The position numbers were made by a program, and so were the translations under genes. A stretch of DNA of 64,000 bases from Takifugu bimaculatus (lineage: Eukaryota; Chordata; Actinopteri; Tetraodontiformes; Tetraodontidae). The DNA lies in the NCBI GenBank assembly GCA_004026145.2, contig CP034990.1:5208976-5272975 (forward strand), written 5' to 3'. Positions 10,946 through 23,550 of the stretch are shown piece by piece. Position 1 is the stretch's first letter. Each line of letters opens with the position of its first letter. The notes beneath the pieces were generated by a model. The model was given only the letters and a program-made list of their open reading frames with translations. It made no database searches and had not been told where the DNA came from.

Positions 10946-13900
10946 AATAATTTACAAGAGGAATAAGAATTTTAATTTCCAAGAAATGACTCTTACCTGT
11001 GGCTACTGCCCTACACGTCTGAAATAGAGAGTGTAACATGTAATGGCGGTCGGCCGTTAACTACTGATAACAGTGTGTGGCTAAATGAATCCTTGCTAAT
11101 TACAACTAAAGAGTAGATAAGAGAAATAAGATGAGCGCAGCAGTTTTTGAAACCCTTATCGTTTGTTCAGGCAGGTGAGCACATGGTTGGTGGGAAAATG
11201 TTCGTCTGACCTCACCACCAAAATTTAAGGGTGAAATATAACGGGTTAATAAATGTAACATTGATAAAACATATTTTAACTGTGAATTTTAACTCACCTC
11301 TTTTCCTCCTTCCTATTAGGATGCTCAGGCAAAATGGGGTTTTAAGCACCACCAGAGAGAAAACAACAGGGAAGTGAGCAGAGGGGTCTTTTATTTGATA
11401 TGTAAGTATTTTTATATGTTCAGATGGTTTATATTTAGCGATTATATGTGTATATTTTTAGTCAGGGTTTATGTGAGTATTTATTGTACTTTTTGTGGGG
11501 TGATTTCAGACATCACCTGGCTGCTATGCTTAGGCTAAATTGAGGGATTGGAGAGGGTGAGATCTAAAAGGCTCTCGGTTGTGGTGTGGGCAATACAGAA
11601 TGAAGGATCTGAACTCCCTGCTCTCTCGGTCACCTCATTGGCTTTGCCGCTCGGTCCATCTTACTGTATTGTAACTTTGCAAAGCTGCGTGCCTCGCTAG
11701 CACAGTCGCTTCTCAGTTAGCAGCAGCCGTGAAAAAGAAAGTAGCTCAAATTGCTCTATATTTCCTATCAGCTGCTTTTTCTACCCTGTTTACTTAAACA
11801 ACCAAGTCGAAGATGGTGCTCTTTCTTTGTTATGGTTCCTGCAGGATTATCAAAAGACACCTTTGACCTGCAGGTGCAATGTTAGGATGGAAAGACACCA
11901 AATTATTACCACATAACTAGATGTATATTTCCATTTATTCTTTTGTTTATTGTGAAGTTTGTCATTGAACCTTTTAATTAGTTTTCCTTCTCTATATTGG
12001 CACCATTCAGAATGCACTACGTTGAATGGAAACGAGTGCTGTGACAACCTTTTTAACCCATTCTGGATATAACGCTGCTCTATGCTCATAAATAATTCAG
12101 GATGTGTAAAACAGATGCATTATGTAGAGCTCTATTGTTCAGACACTCTGTTTAATGAATAGGCATCCCTCAGAGCCATTACCTGAAAGCAAAGCTTTGC
12201 TCAGTGTTTTCCTCCCATGAGCATTAGTTGACCACCGTTGTTCTCCCATAAAGACAGGGGCGCTGCTCGGGTTCTAACTATCTAATGCTCATGTTCAGTA
12301 AATTGTGTTGGAATTGCTCCCCTGGGAGACATGAACATGACAATGGTCTGTGGTTAAGAAGTACTCGCTCATAACAACACCGCGAGTCTACTTGGCCTTT
12401 TCCTTTGAATAAGAAATTAATTATTCATCCACCATTGGGAAATAAAGAGGGGGGAGAAAAGAAGATGAGGTACTTTTGTACACAATAGATGTTTAAAGGC
12501 GCCAGTAATGCTGGAATTAAGGTGCGATGATAAATGAGAACAATGGAGGGAAAAGGTAGATGTCTTGATTCTAAATGAAAATCACTGACCACAACAAGCT
12601 TAGCCAAGGAAATTAAAACTTATGAATGTTTATGCATCATTTCTCATTGTTTTCTGTTAGAATAATCAGTAGCAGATCAGTTTCAATTGTTGGCTGTTTA
12701 CCACATGATTTATTTCACTACTGCCCATAGATACCAGCAGCAGGCCTATCTCTCTAAATCTCCACGCACGCTGCAAAAACATCACACCCGTGCACATAGC
12801 ATCAATGCTCAGACAGCCACGAAGTTAATTTCGAGAGCTGAAATGCCCTTTAATTACCAAGTCTCAATTAAAATGCACAGCGCACGTGGTGGCACTATTT
12901 GAAGACAATATTGTCTCCCTGTTTATTTTCCGAGATGTGGGAGATATCATCTATCTTATCTCTGTGTTGTTCGTAAACAACATTTTGCTTTCAGTGAAAT
13001 TCAAAATCAAAAACCCTTTATCAAATTTTCATCAACTGGATTATGTTGCCTGCCGGAGAAAATAATAAGGTATAAGACCTGGTAAAATGCAATGTGGGGA
13101 GGATTAAAAAGAACGATTGATTAAACACCGTCAGGGTTTTCTTACCGGCAGGCAGCATGGGTCATGGGCTCAGGGTGGGGGGAAAAAAAGTCCTATCTAC
13201 TAGACACACATCCAGCCACTAAGCTGGTACATGACTATTTCCTTTTAAATAGTCACATTTATGCCATGAAAATGGCGTCTTTGATATTGATTGACAGCTT
13301 GATTCTACATAGAGGTTTGGCAGTCGGATGTACGGGCAGCGATTCAATAACTTACTCTCACTTTCCAGGTCTTTCTCCACCAGTTCTGCCGTTCAATGAT
13401 TTCACCACAGCGAGATGGCAGTGCTCATAATCTGAATACATTGCCATCAACATTGTACACTAAAAGAAAGCAACAACATCGACAATAACAACATCATCAA
13501 AATGATGTCATTAGCAACATTAATGGTTGGGCTCTTGACTAAGAAATAGCCCTTTAAAGCCCATTGATCACAAATTAAGGAAGGAATCCAATTCATTTCA
13601 ATTTACTTACTGCAGCATTTTTCTACTCTTCTTTGCCCTGAAACACGCTGCACCAACAGGTTATCACCTGATCTCCTCAGACAGGAAGTGAGGTGCCAAC
13701 AGCACTACCAGCAAGGAAGCTGATAACATTAGCTGCAGGGAGGAGGGGCACACAGGTGATAAGGCATCAACAAAGGTAGTGAGGAAAGAAATGCAAGTCA
13801 AGGCTGAAGAGGTAAAGATAGTGTGTGAGCGTGCATTTGATTCCATAGAAACTGCATGTCGAGGTACCGGAGCGACCTATAAATACATGCTGCCAGCACG

Positions 13901-15910
13901 GTGGGCAACCTCCAGCCAGGTTGAAGTCGTTTCCATAGCAGTAAATGCCATTTATCTAATGTATTGGCCTATTACGACCTCTCCTCTCTATGCTCCTGCT
14001 GAGGGATCCCCTGCAGTCTCACAGCAGGGCCACCAACGCACAATTGATTGGGGAGTCGTTCTATTTCTGCAAGCAGACCCTCACTCATGCGCTTGTCTCT
14101 TGCTTTGCTTTCATCCTGCTCTCTCTTTATCTGCCTATTTTTCTTTCTGTGTTCCTCTGCCTCTTCCTTTTTATCTCTCTCGGCTGTCTCTGCGCTCTCC
14201 GAGGACTGGCTGCAGGCTGCATTGTCAGGCCACTCTTGCAAAAATCAATAGTATCATTCTAATTCAAACTGATATCAAAAGGCAACAAGCCAGCAAACTA
14301 TTTCTCTGTAGGCTTATCATAAGCCTGTGTTTTTCGTTTGGTCCCTTCAATCTCCTCTTTAGTGGGTCCCTCTGGGTTTCCCTCACCCAACATGTCTGAA
14401 CAGAGTTTGTTTCATTTGAGGCTGACAAATTTGGCAGAGAATCGTGTGTTTCCAGGAGCCCCCATTTATGAGATATCCATTCCTGTGATAAGTATCCCGC
14501 ATACTAGCAGACAAATGCTCTTCCACAGCAACGCAGGGAGCGGCCCAAAGTTTTTAGGCCAAAAGTTTTTTTTAAAAAACCCAACAATTTTATATTCTCA
14601 GAAGCCCAATTTTCATATGAACAATGCAAGTAGACAGGAAGGATAAACAAGGCAGGGCGCATTAAGCACTTATTTATTCCACTTTAGGTCCACCAGTAAC
14701 ATTATCTCAATGTAGTTATTGCAAATTGTCAATGTTGTAGCCCCTCTGGCTGTACCAAACCACTAATACTCCTCCTCGCACAGCCCAAAAATGCTTATCA
14801 GTGTGTTTCGATCAATTACACAGTCATTTGTGAGGCTAAAATGGAGTCCAGATGTATGTGGAGATGTTAAGGTGCTGTTGAAATCCAATATTAATGAGAT
14901 AATTTGATCAACTTTGCACCAGCAGACATTCTGCGGTTGGATTCTCAGGCCATAACCGGGGTTATGGTTGTTTTACAAGAAGTCTTTTGCAACTCAGCAA
15001 GACTTGTAATGACTTAGTGTTGAGCTCTTTCCCAAAGTAGAGGATTTAAAAACAAGCCATGTTATATTTTCTCTCTTTTTCATCTTTCTTCAATAAGGTT
15101 CAGGAGGTTTTTAGTGTACAAAAGGCACATGTTCTCCCTAAATCCAATATTCCAGCTTAGTGTTTTTCATTTTAAGGTGGTGCGCACACTGCTTTGAGGA
15201 ATTCTAATATTCATACATGGTCAGCCGAAAGAGTATGTGGACTTTGTGATACGTATGAGGAACGTTGTTAGATGTGTTTCCATCCCTTTGTGTTGCAAGT
15301 CTTGCTCTCAGATATTACAGATATTATCTGTTAATTTGAACTCTGAAGTCACTCCAGCTGTAAGATACTCAGCTGTAAGATACTCAGCATCTTGTCTTAA
15401 TACAAGTTTGTAGTGATCCAATTACAATTGTTCTGCATTTATTTGGTCTGTTTTCATCTTGACTAACACCTTGACCAACCTTGGCTAACAAATCACGTGT
15501 TCACTGTGACCTACTATATATAGAAATGGCCAAATACAATTTTACTATAATACAATATTAAATCTGGAGTCATTTTCTTGGCTTTCGCAACGCATTGTAC
15601 ACCTTCTTCTCACTTATCCGCTACTTGACGCTGCTTTTTTGCAGCTTTTCCACTGTGACAGATCCCGTCACAGTAGACTTGTACACACACTTTTACAAGT
15701 TTACACACTGCAAAAAGGTGTATGTCATAAAGGGGATTGTGCTATGTGGTCGTTCCTAAGACGACACTGAAGCTCAGAGACAATATACTGCCATTGGCAG
15801 GCTATATTTCAATGCTACAAATGGCTTCATAAACCTTTTAGGTAAAAATGCTGTTAGCACTTCATGAATGGAGAGGCGACAGGTCTGAACACTGAATAAG
15901 TCCAAAGACA
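10946..15910. other. Gene-free stretch, no transposons recognised; candidate conserved non-coding DNA
   Basis: Five kilobases hold no transposase, reverse transcriptase, SINE or microsatellite that I can identify, which is unusual beside the rest of the window. The 12590-12900 part mixes TAAT cores, a TTATGCATCATTT word and a gccctttaattacc/tctcaattaaaatg block and looks like typical vertebrate non-coding regulatory sequence. The plus-strand frame at 13779-14399 (206 residues) is the longest in the region. It is Ser/Leu/Phe-rich, covers a pyrimidine-rich stretch, overlaps an open minus frame, and I do not call it a gene. A small TCCTCTTG/CAAGAGGA inverted repeat sits at the left edge (10937-10962). 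Confidence 0.4.
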
Positions 15911-15990
15911 CTAATAATACTAATTATTATTATTATGATGATGATGATAATAATAATAATAATTATTATTATTATTATAATTATAATAAT
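15911..15990. repeat. ATT/ATG microsatellite forming an AT palindrome
   Basis: The tract is (ATT)n, then (ATG)4, then (ATA)n running into (TTA)n, then imperfect AATT words. The (TAA)n-(TTA)n junction at about 15948-15977 is self-complementary and could extrude as a hairpin. Confidence 0.9.
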
Positions 15991-18900
15991 GTAAATCCTC
16001 TCACATACTCATATTTCTGCTGCTTATTTCTACAATGTTTTAAGAACCACTAGTGATTTTTGAATGTGTTGCAAGGACACTGGATGCCCCTTAGCCAGTT
16101 GCATATATTATAAGCAGAGACATTTTGCATGTGATATATGCAGAACACTCTTGGACTTCTGTGGGCTTGTTTTAAAAAACACATTTTAATTCTACTTTTG
16201 GTTTTGTTTATGTGCAATCATCCAACATGCAATTTCTTTGCCTATTACTACCAGCAATATGGACCTTTTTTTTTTTAGGATTCCCAAAAAGGAAGGTGGA
16301 AATGAAGAAAGGTCATATAAAGGAAACAAGATGTCCCCCCCTTAAAATGCACAGTACGAGATGAGATATGTTTTAGATGAACCTGAACCCGATGTCAGTG
16401 TGGAAAGGTCCAGATGTACTTTACATGCCCACAAAAAAATAACCCAAACTTACCTTTAAGTGATCGCAAAATGAGCTGTAGCTGTTGGCCCGTGTGGCCT
16501 GTTTGCACATTTGTACAGCCTCAGCCCTTTAATGCATCTGAGGGCTTTTCCCCTCAGGCTGAATCAACTGAGTCCGGTGGTCCCTGTAGGGGAGTGGTTT
16601 GTAAGTGGAGTGGTTTGGAAGATCTGCTGTCCGTAGCTGGATACGCTGTGTCAGTCATCTCTAATGACTTCAGAGACCTCTGATGGAATAGAGTTTTTTT
16701 TTCCTTTTTATGTATTGTCTCATCTCAAGAACAGGGGACGAAGTAGAAACCTCGGGACATGGCAAACCATAATCTTCTACTGATGCAAATTTATTATTCA
16801 ACCTTTAAAAATGGCTATATAAGATAAAATGAAGAATCTGCACCAGATGTATGACAACAGCCGACTGCATTTACTAATGATGGAACACAGAGGAAGATAC
16901 TAGTTTAATACTTGCTCTGTACAGCCTAAACTTTGTTTCACTTCTAGTTCCCTTCAATCACAGCTTGCACCATGACAGTTTGTCCACACATGTTAAAGCC
17001 TCCCCAGCCAAAGAAGCAGTGATTCCATGTCATGTTTAGGCCTGCATATGTGCCTTCCTGATCTGTGCCTCCCGAGCACTAATATGATGCTGTAGTTCAC
17101 TGTGGATCAGTGTGATTGTGTGGGTGAGTTAAAGAGAGACAGCGTGGGTGAGAACGCGCCAGAAGGACAGGTGTGTGTTGGCGATCACACCAAAGGAAGA
17201 GGTGAGCAGTGACGTTGTCAAGTGGTAGCAAATATACAGTGTAGGCAACAGTTTGCCCATCAATATTCAAGAAGTCCAATGCGTCACTTTCCAGCTGCTG
17301 GGCAAAAGTGACGGGGGAGTCTGTGGGATTAAAAAACAGACATGAGAGATGGTGAAACAGCTGCATTGATTAAAATGGAAGCGAATCAATTGCGTGGGGC
17401 ACATGAGTGAAAATCCATGAGTTATTCTAGTTAAGATACAGTGTTAGTTACTGTGAGAAAATCTATCCGCATTCGTAATTCATTCTGACATTCTGTATAT
17501 ATGTAGCCCAAAGTGAGCAGAGTGGGAGTGAATCACAGCTCCTACATCATCAGGGCAGGGGTCTCTGCCTCAATGCATGCATACTGCGTGTTGCAGGAGC
17601 AGCAGCCAGGGCTGCAGAGTGGAGAGTCGGGTTGTAGCTTGTTAGTGGTGCAGGCACGGGGGATCCAGTTGCATTCCATCTATCAGAGGGTGTTCAAAAT
17701 AACTCAAAAGCCTTCTGCATGCACCATTATAACCACAACAGGTGTGTCACTTCATATTTCAAGCTTATTGCATTCAGAACCTGTCATAAATGGAAGGTTG
17801 ACGGAGATAGAAAATACAGCTCGGGGAGATGAGCAGTCCCCGCACCTCGTCAGCAGTTAGATGATGCCAAGTAGACTCACATCATAATAATAGGATGCAC
17901 TTTCTGAAGTTACTATGAAATATATTAATACAACCGCTGCATCCAATAACATGTAGCGTAACAACAAAACTGTGACCAACAGGTGTTACACACAGCCTGA
18001 ACTGCTGCTGCTGCTGTTCCATGCTGCTATTGTGATTGAACAACAACAACAATAATAATAATTTGGATCATCTGAATAATCTGTGTAATGGGGGAACAAC
18101 CAATAGCTAGAAAATGAAAATCAACCAGAGCCTTTTTTTAAAAAAAACAACTTTTTTAGACAGCTCATCTTTTCCAAGATCGTCAGTGTCGTATATTTTT
18201 AATTTGCATCAAGTCTCGGAGGAACTTCTCTCTTGGTTTTTGATTCCTAATTATATTTCCTTGACTAGACAAAAGTTGGCAGTTTATGACAGTTTATGGA
18301 GCAACATATCACCAGGACGCTGATAAACTTTTTGCATTTTAAAAGGGTCACACGTGTATGTCTCATTAGTGCTACAAATGAAATCTCAGTTAAAGGTTTG
18401 CTGCTCTAATTAGAGACAATAAGGGCAACAACAAAATAACATCCACTGCATGGATTTACGGATTTTTGGAAAATGTAAAACTTGCATAATCAATCAATCA
18501 CACTTTTGTTCACTTATACTGATTTTTGTTCACATGTTCTGAAGCATCTCTGATGGATTGTTTCTTTATGGAAAAATACTGAAAGAATTGATGAATATTG
18601 ATGGGAGGACAGAGAATGAGCCACTCTGTGTTGGTATGTTTCCAGATATGGAGGCAGACTCAGGTACTGTTCAGATTAAATAGACTTGATCTTGGCAGAG
18701 GTTGGACTTTCTGAGTGCCTATGGTTTATTATGAAACAATTAAGAGCATTTCTGGGATGGCAACAGTGCGAATGCCTAAGAAAAGGCCTTTAAGGACCTC
18801 AAGCATCCTCCTCACCAATCACAGGGTCCAGAATGATCACTTTGGACACGGATGGAATGATCACCAGCATCAGCATTACCTTCCACTCCACTGCCTGTTT

Positions 18901-20557
18901 TCACTGCCTGGGAGCAGAATGCACAGCATCTTTATGGATTCAACACACAGTCAGTGCATTCAAAAAAAAAACAAGACATTCAAAAAAGCAGCAAGAAAAA
19001 CCTTTCAGTTAAGAATGTTATTTTCTCTGCCTCTTTAAAAAATAAAAACAATGGTGTGCCGTCGCCCCATAACAAACAAGAAGATAATTATCTAAAGCTA
19101 TTCATTCATTCCTGTGTATTTTGGAGATCTACTGTGTAACTCAGACCATTTGGTTCAAAAATTGCCTCGTTGAAGATTTTTTGGTTGTATTTTTCTCTGT
19201 TTTTCTGTAAAATGTTTAAGCCTAATAAGCACAAGCTTCAACCACACTTTTTTTTGTTAATATTAAAGTAAATCTCATCTATTCAAAAGAAAGGGTTAAA
19301 TGCTAATCATCTAAACCAATTTGAACTGAATTGCACATAGCACATAATCAGTTAGAGGACAAGCTAAAAGTTTTTAATTAGAATTGTTTTATTTTGAGTG
19401 TGTTTTTAGTTTAGAATAAATGAAATAAGTCTTGAGGTACTACGGTTGGTGAGGGACAACTCCATTTGAACCCGTACGAACAAATGCAGGCAATATCTGC
19501 CAGTGTGGATGAGTAAAGTAATAAATAATTCATGGTAAAAATATTATTTTAAATGCAACATTTGCATACATGCATGTTGCTATATGGGGACACTGGTTTG
19601 CATCTACACTCACTGGATTTATTTTGTCATTTTAATTCACAGTTCATACCATGTTTTTGTGTAGAATATTCAAATTCTTATTAAATTTGCTGCTTAGCTG
19701 TTCATTAGATTTGGTTTACTTTTTAAGTGTCCACGAAAAAGCTCAGCATGACTATAAACATCATCTCCGAGACCCTCAGTCAGAATTTACGTGTGTGTGC
19801 TTATTTTGGGATGGAGTAGAAGGGTGAAATAAAGCTGGGTAGGTTTTAAATTGCCTTTTAAACTTTAGTTTAATGTTTCTGCAGAGGCATTGTTCAACCT
19901 GACTGGAGGATCATTGAGGTTATGAATTTTTTAGAAATTCGTTATGGTTTTATTGCTTTTGTGAGTTTTATTTTTATGTTATGTGCTATCTGAATGATTA
20001 GTAACTATACAGTATCTTAGACAGAAAGTCCTCTACATTACTGTACAATTATGTAATTAAGCTGATGGATTCGCTCACATAATGTCGCCATGCTGATGGT
20101 CACTTATTCATTCAAGAATTGAACATTAAAAGTTACATTAAATGTGTCAGCTGTTTGTTAAATTGATTCATTTTCTCATTAAATATTTTCCTGCATATTT
20201 ATGTAAAGGCCATATTGTCAGCTGTGGTCTGTGTATGAACATGAACTATAGAAGAGAGTTATGATGGCCAAATGTTTCCTTTTTGCTCCAGTTTTACACA
20301 ACAAATAGAATTATACTTTACCGTACTCAGCAATGTGTAACCATGGAATTTACATTTAGAAGCCCACGTATGAATAGCAAGTCCATCAGGTTTAAACAAT
20401 GAGTAACAATTAAATTAAAATTATTCTTTATTATTTTGGCTATTGTGCAGCAACAAAACGTTATTCAATGACACATACAGGTTATGCACAGCACAGAGAT
20501 TTTTTGTTAAAGAAATATAACTAAAATCGTATAAAAAAATAGCTTTTCTCTTTTTTC
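15991..20557. other. No gene or mobile element recognised
   Basis: The sequence is AT-rich with stops in all frames. Open frames at 16414-16683, 17097-17366, 17513-17860 and 18715-19038 have no domain, intact splice context or partner frame. Pale A- and T-runs occur (for example 18133-18148). Nothing else can be supported. Confidence 0.45.
18002..18063. repeat. (CTG)5 and (CAA)n(TAA)n short tandem repeats
   Basis: Five CTG units lie at 18002-18016. A (CAA)4 run passing into (TAA)3 lies at 18041-18062. Confidence 0.85.
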
Positions 20558-21037
20558 CTAATGTGTTACCATTAGACCGTACAAATGATCAATATAGGAC
20601 AACGTGACAGCTTGCCTGGGCAGGGAGCAGCGAATTAAATGCTCAGCTGATCTGACCACCCTCGCTGTCCCCTCAGATGGAATCATTAACCCCCCTCTGT
20701 TCTTTAGTTTGAGTAAGTGGGAGCTCTGATCAAATGTCGCAGTTAGCGCATCTGTGACCAAGCGACCACAGCATATATCACACAACAGCTTCTTCAAAAT
20801 GTGCCTAAACACAAAGACAACAGCATTTTCCGCAAGGCAAAGTGTCTTGGTAGAAAAAACTTGAACAAACAATTGAAAAAATGTTTGCAAAAGGGGATGA
20901 AGTTCCACCGGACCTGATGTGCTTGGATACACCCCATCATGTCGCCATGAGACGGCAGAAAATGGCCTGAACTGGCCTCGTGTAGGGCTTTTATTCCAGC
21001 TCCCTGAGAAAACATAAACACAGAGACTCATTTTCAC
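20558..21037 (-). pseudogene. P-element/THAP9-like transposase C-terminal relic
   Basis: A 159-residue minus-strand frame has a protein-like second half. Residues 77-137 carry FRHILKKLLCDICCGRLVTD, then SSHLLKLKNRGGLMIPSEGT and RVVRSAEHLIRC. In P-type and THAP9-type transposases the C-terminal part has a 'YI.G..... L.C..C ... L...KNRGGL..PS......V...E' arrangement, and this frame follows it closely, including the two-cysteine pair and the GGL..PS motif. The first half (residues 1-70) does not resemble the family and is probably flanking or scrambled sequence. No THAP domain is present here. A separate THAP-like fragment lies 42 kb away at 62.6 kb. The upstream catalytic RNase H-like region is absent, so this is a remnant. 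Family assignment is from memory of the motif pattern. Confidence 0.55.
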
Positions 21038-22469
21038 ATATCACCTAGCAAGACCTGATTTTATCTGAAGGAAAAATAAAATAAAGCACAAATAAATGTC
21101 AATCTGATGATTGTTTGTTAAAATGAAAGAAATAAAAACTGAAATTCCTACCTGATGCTCTGGTTAAATTAAAGAGCAATTCCAAGAAATCTTGGCAAAA
21201 GAGAAAGGTGCAGATGTACTGTTGTCGCAATGTTGATGATACCTTCACAAGAAATTGTTTTGGGCAATATCATCATGACAGAGGAATAAAGTAACTTCGA
21301 GAGAGCATTGACTGACTTTGTTCATTCATAGACTTGAAAGCAACAAGTAACAATAGTGTAACAAAAGAACAGAACAGAACTGTTATACATTCTATTATAA
21401 CAACTCAAAAACTGAAAACATTGAAGTCCAACAGAAACAACATTGCAACCACAGAACAGAATATGAACTTTTGATGCAGGACAGTACAACAGAATAAGAC
21501 TAGGTGATAAAATAAGACCGGAATCAAAGGGAAATTCAAATTCCTTGCACATCGTCAATTCAACAAAACCATTTAGTCCTTGGGCTGCAAAAAAATCTTC
21601 AGTAGCTCTCTCTCCTGCAAAGAGCAGTGTTGTGTGAAAGTACCAGTTGTCATCTTTAGAATATTCTCGCAACAAAAAGGTATTTGGTCAAAGTATATTT
21701 AATTTGTCTGTCAACTTTGTTCAAAATTGAAAGTGTAGTGAGCATTATTTACAGTGTGGTGCTGATTTTATTTAAATCCCCCTACTTAGAGAGGGACGTT
21801 ATTTGAATGTTATGTCAGAAACCTGCTCAAAATACTAAGTGAAACAAATTAGACTACTTCCAAAAATCTCTTTGAGCGAGCAAGGGCTGCCATTTTTCTG
21901 GGGACAGGCTCACAAACTACAAAATTAGATTCTTCCAATGGCCTTGGAAGGCAAACCACCATACAAACAATAACCAAATATGTTATTTACACTATCCACC
22001 ATATGAACATATATAGACATTTTGTGGGTTTGAGGATTACATTGGATGTTTTTATAATTAATTAAAAATGTATAATTGGAGTCCAACATGAGGCACACAT
22101 TCATATTTAGCTAGATCTTCCTCCTTTTTTCATTTCAACATGTAATGTTAATGCCAGAACTCATCCATCTTGGCAAAAATAAAAGGCAGTTATTTAATAT
22201 AGATGCACTAAACAGGATTTCCAAGGCATGTCATTAATCACTGGAAGCAGTATTGGCTGTTACCCAGTGAAAAAAATATTCAAGTCAGTGAGGGGTATTT
22301 TCTTAAGGCGTTCTCTTTATTGTTACATCATTATTTATTAATGGGAATGTTAATAATGAGTCTAATGTAAGTGTAGTTATCACTACAGTTCACCAAAATA
22401 ATTTTTAAAAATGCACAACTCATAACTTCAAAAAACATGGACGATACGGTTGCAGTGTACGTGGATGTG
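21038..22469. other. No gene recognised; one unassigned minus-strand frame
   Basis: The minus-strand frame at 21675-21322 (117 residues) begins MLREYSKDDNWYFHTTLLFAG. Its first 50 residues look protein-like, while the rest is a hydrophobic Cys/Ser-rich composition artefact. It is on the same strand as, and upstream of, the P-like relic, so it could be older transposon sequence, but no motif supports this. Confidence 0.35.
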
Positions 22470-23225
22470 GGAGATGATTATTCAGAGACTCCTCAACTTT
22501 CCACAGTTTAACTCAGATAAAACTGGAGTTAACACTAGGTCCTAAAAACCTAAGGGACATATTGTCTACTGATGTGGCCTTGCTGAGTGGCATTGATCTG
22601 GCTCCCAGTACCATAGTAAGGAAACTTGGTGACTTGTTCAATCAGGATTTGATTTTAGATACCTATATTAAGCATGTCTCGAGTTCCACCTTTTTGTCAC
22701 CTGCAAAACAATCTCCTGTCCCAAAGTGATGAAGAAAGATTAGTCCATGCATCAATTTCCTCCAGGCTTAATGACTATAATTCATTTTTATTTTTTTTCC
22801 GAAAAAGTCCTTAAAGTTTCTACAGGTCCAAAAATGCAGCTGCTTGGGTGTTGACAAAAACAGGAAAAGAGATCATATTAATTCAGTATCGGCTTTTTTA
22901 CGTTGGCTCCCTGTTAAATTTAGAGTACATTTTAAAATCCTCCTCACATATTTGGCTGATCATGGTCTTGTTATTTATTGCCCTCTTATTTAAATGACCT
23001 TATAAAGGCTTATCATCCAACACACAGCCTGTCATCCTGTGTTTGGAGTGCAGCGCTCTCGCTTGTAGCTCCTAGGGTTTTCTAAGGTAGTATACGGGCA
23101 GAGCCTTCAGCTGTCAGCTGTCATTTTCTATGGAGCCAGCTCCCAGTCTGCAAGAAGCAGACACAGTGACGCTTAAACATCATTTTAAGCCAGCCCTTAA
23201 ACTTTCCTTTTATATAAGGCTCAAA
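22470..23225 (+). mobile_element. L2-clade LINE relic (3' half of reverse transcriptase ORF)
   Basis: In several shifted plus-strand frames the sequence carries the post-catalytic part of a fish L2-type reverse transcriptase. Visible in order are NSDKTGV, then PKNLRDILSTDVALLSGIDL and a LGDLFNQDLILDTYIKHVS block (family: NLGVIFDQDLSF..HIK). After these come KRDHIN.V and RWLPVKFRVHFKILLTYLADHG, and finally a C-terminal FLLY. The catalytic YADD region is not included, so the copy is 5'-truncated as usual for LINE insertions. Stops and frameshifts are many. It differs from the L2 copies at 30-31.8 kb and 35.4-36.9 kb, which belong to a QNAA/ARIRGFL-type subfamily. Confidence 0.85.
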
Positions 23226-23235
23226 ATCAGGGTGA

Positions 23236-23550
23236 ATACAGAAATGGCGTTGGGCCGATGGTAGTTCACTCTGTTGGGAACTGGTCTGAGAAGAGGAAGG
23301 TTTTCGGTTCAAGCTCCACTTCCCTCAAAACGTGGAAGGTGTTCTGGTAGTAGGGGAAGGTGCCAGAACACCTTCAGAGCACTGCCAAGGTTCCCTTGAG
23401 CAAGGTACCAAACCCACAAATGCTCATAATGGGCCCTGTGACAGACTGGTGACTTCTCCAGGGGTGGACCTGCTGTCACCCTTTGTGTACCCTTCCCGTG
23501 ACCCCGAAAGGGATAAAGTGGTTAAGAAGCAGATAGGTTTTAAGCTTTCA
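23236..23550 (+). repeat. tRNA-derived SINE, near-complete copy
   Basis: The copy starts with a tRNA-like head. An A-box-like gggccgatggtagttc is at about 23251, and a B box, ggttcaagctcc, is at about 23308. The body follows with actgccaaggttcccttgag and caaggtaccaaacccac, typical of teleost SINEs. The 3' part (gtgacagactggtgac, cttcccgtgaccccgaaagg, gataaagtggttaag) is shared with the other SINE fragments in the window. It sits directly against the 3' end of the L2 LINE. The RNA polymerase III boxes are degraded and activity is unlikely. Confidence 0.75.

Noticed and set aside
13779..14399. 206-residue plus-strand open frame
   Set aside because: It is hydrophobic and Ser/Leu/Cys-rich because of a pyrimidine-rich stretch, conflicts with an open minus-strand frame, and has no domain.
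21322..21675. Possible minus-strand exon (MLREYSKDDNWYFHTTLLFAG)
   Set aside because: No splice sites, no family, and the second half is composition-driven. Kept only as an unassigned frame.
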